Positions 6,154 through 7,132 of a stretch of 7,132 nucleotides of DNA are shown here, piece by piece (the stretch's first letter is position 1; the number at the start of each line of letters is the position of its first letter). The DNA comes from Gammaproteobacteria bacterium. Its GTDB lineage: Bacteria > Pseudomonadota > Gammaproteobacteria > Eutrophobiales > Eutrophobiaceae. The DNA is taken from positions 1 through 7,132 of the forward strand of contig JACQHV010000150.1 in NCBI GenBank assembly GCA_016198885.1, written 5' to 3'. The notes beneath the pieces were generated by a model that ran no database searches, was not told where the DNA came from, and saw only the letters and a list, made by a program, of their open reading frames with translations. Both the position numbers and the translations under genes were made by a program.

Positions 6154-6174
6154 CAACCAGCTACGAGCCACAAA
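6154..6174 (-). repeat. Degenerate heptanucleotide tract, inverted relative to the left one
   Basis: Read on the minus strand, three 7-base units (TTTGTGG, CTCGTAG, CTGGTTG) run from 6174 to 6154. They align with units two to four of the tract at 5600-5627 at 15 of 21 positions, including an identical TTGTGGCT octamer (5608-5615 and 6173-6166). The two tracts flank fur as an imperfect inverted repeat about 550 bp apart. The similarity is modest and the units are low in complexity. Confidence 0.4.
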
Positions 6175-6198
6175 ACCAGAGCAACGGATTACGTTATT

Positions 6199-7056
6199 AT
6201 GCCCTATAAATACAGTATTCTGATTTTTATCCTTGTGCTGGGCAGCGGTTGCGCCAAAAATGTTGATGGCACATGGAAGGCCCCTTTTGTCTACAGAGTT
6301 GATATCCAGCAGGGAAATGTTGTCGATCAGGCAATGATCAACAAATTAAAACCGGGAATGGACAAGAATCAGGTGCGTTATATTATGGGTACACCGCTGC
6401 TCATCGATCCCTTTCATACCAATCGTTGGGAATATATCTATAGTTTTGAACCCGGTGATGGTGAACGTGAGCAACGTCGCATCACATTATTTTTTAAAGA
6501 TGAAAAACTTGCCTATCTTGATGGCGATATAGAGATAACACATATCCCAATAAACCCGGAGGAAGAAACCCGGGAAAAGACCGTTGTCGTTCCCATTGAA
6601 GAACATAAAGAAGGCTTCTTCAGCCGCATGATGGACAAGGTCACCCCCGGTGATAATGAAAGCGATAAGAAACTCTCCGAACCTGCCGGGGAAACTGCCA
6701 AAGGAACAACTGAACCAGTCAAGGAAACTGGCAAAGAACCAGATGAATCTGCCGGAGAAATTGCTGATGAATCTTCTACGCCTGTGGCAGGAGATGAAAC
6801 TGCCCTGTTGAATGAATCTCCCGAACCAGAACCTGAAGATGACACTCAACAAACTTCCGGGCAGCAAACAGCGGTAGAGGAGGCACCGGAAACTGCAGAG
6901 ACAGAAACCTCTGCAACAAAACAGGAAAAAAGTCTGTTCCGCCGGTTCTGGGACAAGATAACTACAGATGACGAAGAAACGAAATCAGAAGAGGAAGGTG
7001 CGGCAGAAAGCGAACAGGATGCAGAGATTTTTAAAGAAGCTGGCGGCGGTTTTTAG
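6199..7056 (+). CDS. bamE: Outer membrane assembly lipoprotein BamE (SmpA/OmlA) with long acidic tail
   Basis: BamE is a small periplasm-facing outer-membrane lipoprotein of the BAM complex, which inserts beta-barrel proteins. A signal peptide (1-17) precedes the lipid-attachment Cys18 in LGSGC, with Gly rather than the usual Leu/Val/Ile at -3; Ala19 is compatible with outer-membrane sorting. The BamE domain spans about 30-111: YRVDIQQGN, LKPGM, QVRYIMGTPLLIDPF, NRWEYIYSFEPG and a final beta-strand. E. coli BamE is 113 residues, but this protein has 285. The extra tail of about 170 residues is Glu/Thr/Pro-rich and probably disordered, with three 11-residue repeats (161-193) and two related motifs at 139-152 and 245-258. 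Only a weak ACGGA ribosome site precedes the ATG. It follows fur by 76 bp on the same strand, whereas Pseudomonas and Xanthomonas have fur and omlA divergent. The BamE assignment is firm; the tail's role is unknown. Confidence 0.95.
   Translation: MPYKYSILIFILVLGSGCAKNVDGTWKAPFVYRVDIQQGNVVDQAMINKLKPGMDKNQVRYIMGTPLLIDPFHTNRWEYIYSFEPGDGEREQRRITLFFKDEKLAYLDGDIEITHIPINPEEETREKTVVVPIEEHKEGFFSRMMDKVTPGDNESDKKLSEPAGETAKGTTEPVKETGKEPDESAGEIADESSTPVAGDETALLNESPEPEPEDDTQQTSGQQTAVEEAPETAETETSATKQEKSLFRRFWDKITTDDEETKSEEEGAAESEQDAEIFKEAGGGF
6679..6777 (+). repeat. Three 33-bp tandem repeats within the bamE tail
   Basis: Units at 6679-6711, 6712-6744 and 6745-6777 each encode 11 residues beginning Glu-Pro or Glu-Ser, such as EPAGETAKGTT, then EPVKETGKEPD and ESAGEIADESS. 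The first two units agree at about 24 of 33 bases. They stay in frame, so unit number could vary between strains without disrupting the gene. Confidence 0.6.
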
Positions 7057-7078
7057 TCAGGCGGGTAATTGGTGATGA

Positions 7079-7107
7079 CGTGCATGGATGATGTGCAGGG
7101 ATGCACG
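7079..7107. repeat. Nested inverted repeats downstream of bamE
   Basis: CGTGCAT (7079-7085) and ATGCACG (7101-7107) are a perfect 7-bp inverted repeat. A second GTGCA at 7093-7097 can instead pair with TGCAC at 7102-7106 around a GGGA loop, so two hairpins compete. GTGCATGGATG and GTGCAGGGATG also form an imperfect direct repeat (7080-7090 and 7093-7103). No T-tract follows, so this is not a typical terminator; it may be part of a dispersed repeat. Confidence 0.4.
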
Positions 7108-7116
7108 AATGTCGCG

Positions 7117-7132
7117 TTGATATGGATATCAA
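7117..7132. repeat. Perfect palindrome at the right window edge
   Basis: TTGATAT (7117-7123) and ATATCAA (7126-7132) are perfect reverse complements separated by GG, giving a 16-bp dyad ending exactly at the window edge. It could be an operator-like dyad or the start of a longer repeat. The sequence beyond is not visible. Confidence 0.4.

Overview
This window looks like a chromosomal housekeeping segment from a non-enteric gammaproteobacterium. The proteins read as gammaproteobacterial, and Fur is closest in appearance to the Pseudomonas type. The order grpE | nadK - recN - bamE is the one known from E. coli. The grouping of dnaK/grpE, recN, fur and bamE (omlA) is the one known from Pseudomonas. 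Two features set it apart from enterics: an hrcA repressor gene with a CIRCE operator, and fur between recN and bamE. I cannot name the species.

Layout. The left 2.8 kb is a heat-shock cluster on the minus strand, in transcription order hrcA (2772-1720), grpE (1624-998) and dnaK (893 to beyond the left edge). A CIRCE inverted repeat at 2803-2829 lies just upstream of hrcA. The hrcA-grpE gap holds a very good sigma-32-type promoter, and the grpE-dnaK gap holds a weaker one. The cluster therefore appears to combine HrcA repression with RpoH activation. Positions 2773-3037 form a divergent, partly very AT-rich control region. It also contains a possible 33-codon leader ORF with a good Shine-Dalgarno that overlaps the start of nadK.

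The right 4.1 kb is on the plus strand: nadK (NAD kinase), then recN (DNA double-strand break repair ATPase) with its TTG start 5 bp past the nadK stop. fur (iron-responsive repressor) and bamE (outer-membrane assembly lipoprotein) follow.

fur is bracketed by short heptanucleotide repeat tracts. The left tract (5600-5627) and the far right tract (6154-6174) resemble each other in inverted orientation, and a third tract (6114-6141) runs through the fur stop codon. In Pseudomonas and Xanthomonas fur is divergent from omlA/bamE, whereas here the two are co-directional. An ancestral inversion of fur is thus a testable idea. BamE carries an unusual C-terminal extension of about 170 residues, with three 11-residue repeats and a duplicated aromatic/basic motif.

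No mobile element, CRISPR array, rRNA or tRNA was seen. I found no wholly new system. The points of interest are regulatory architecture, repeats and the BamE tail.
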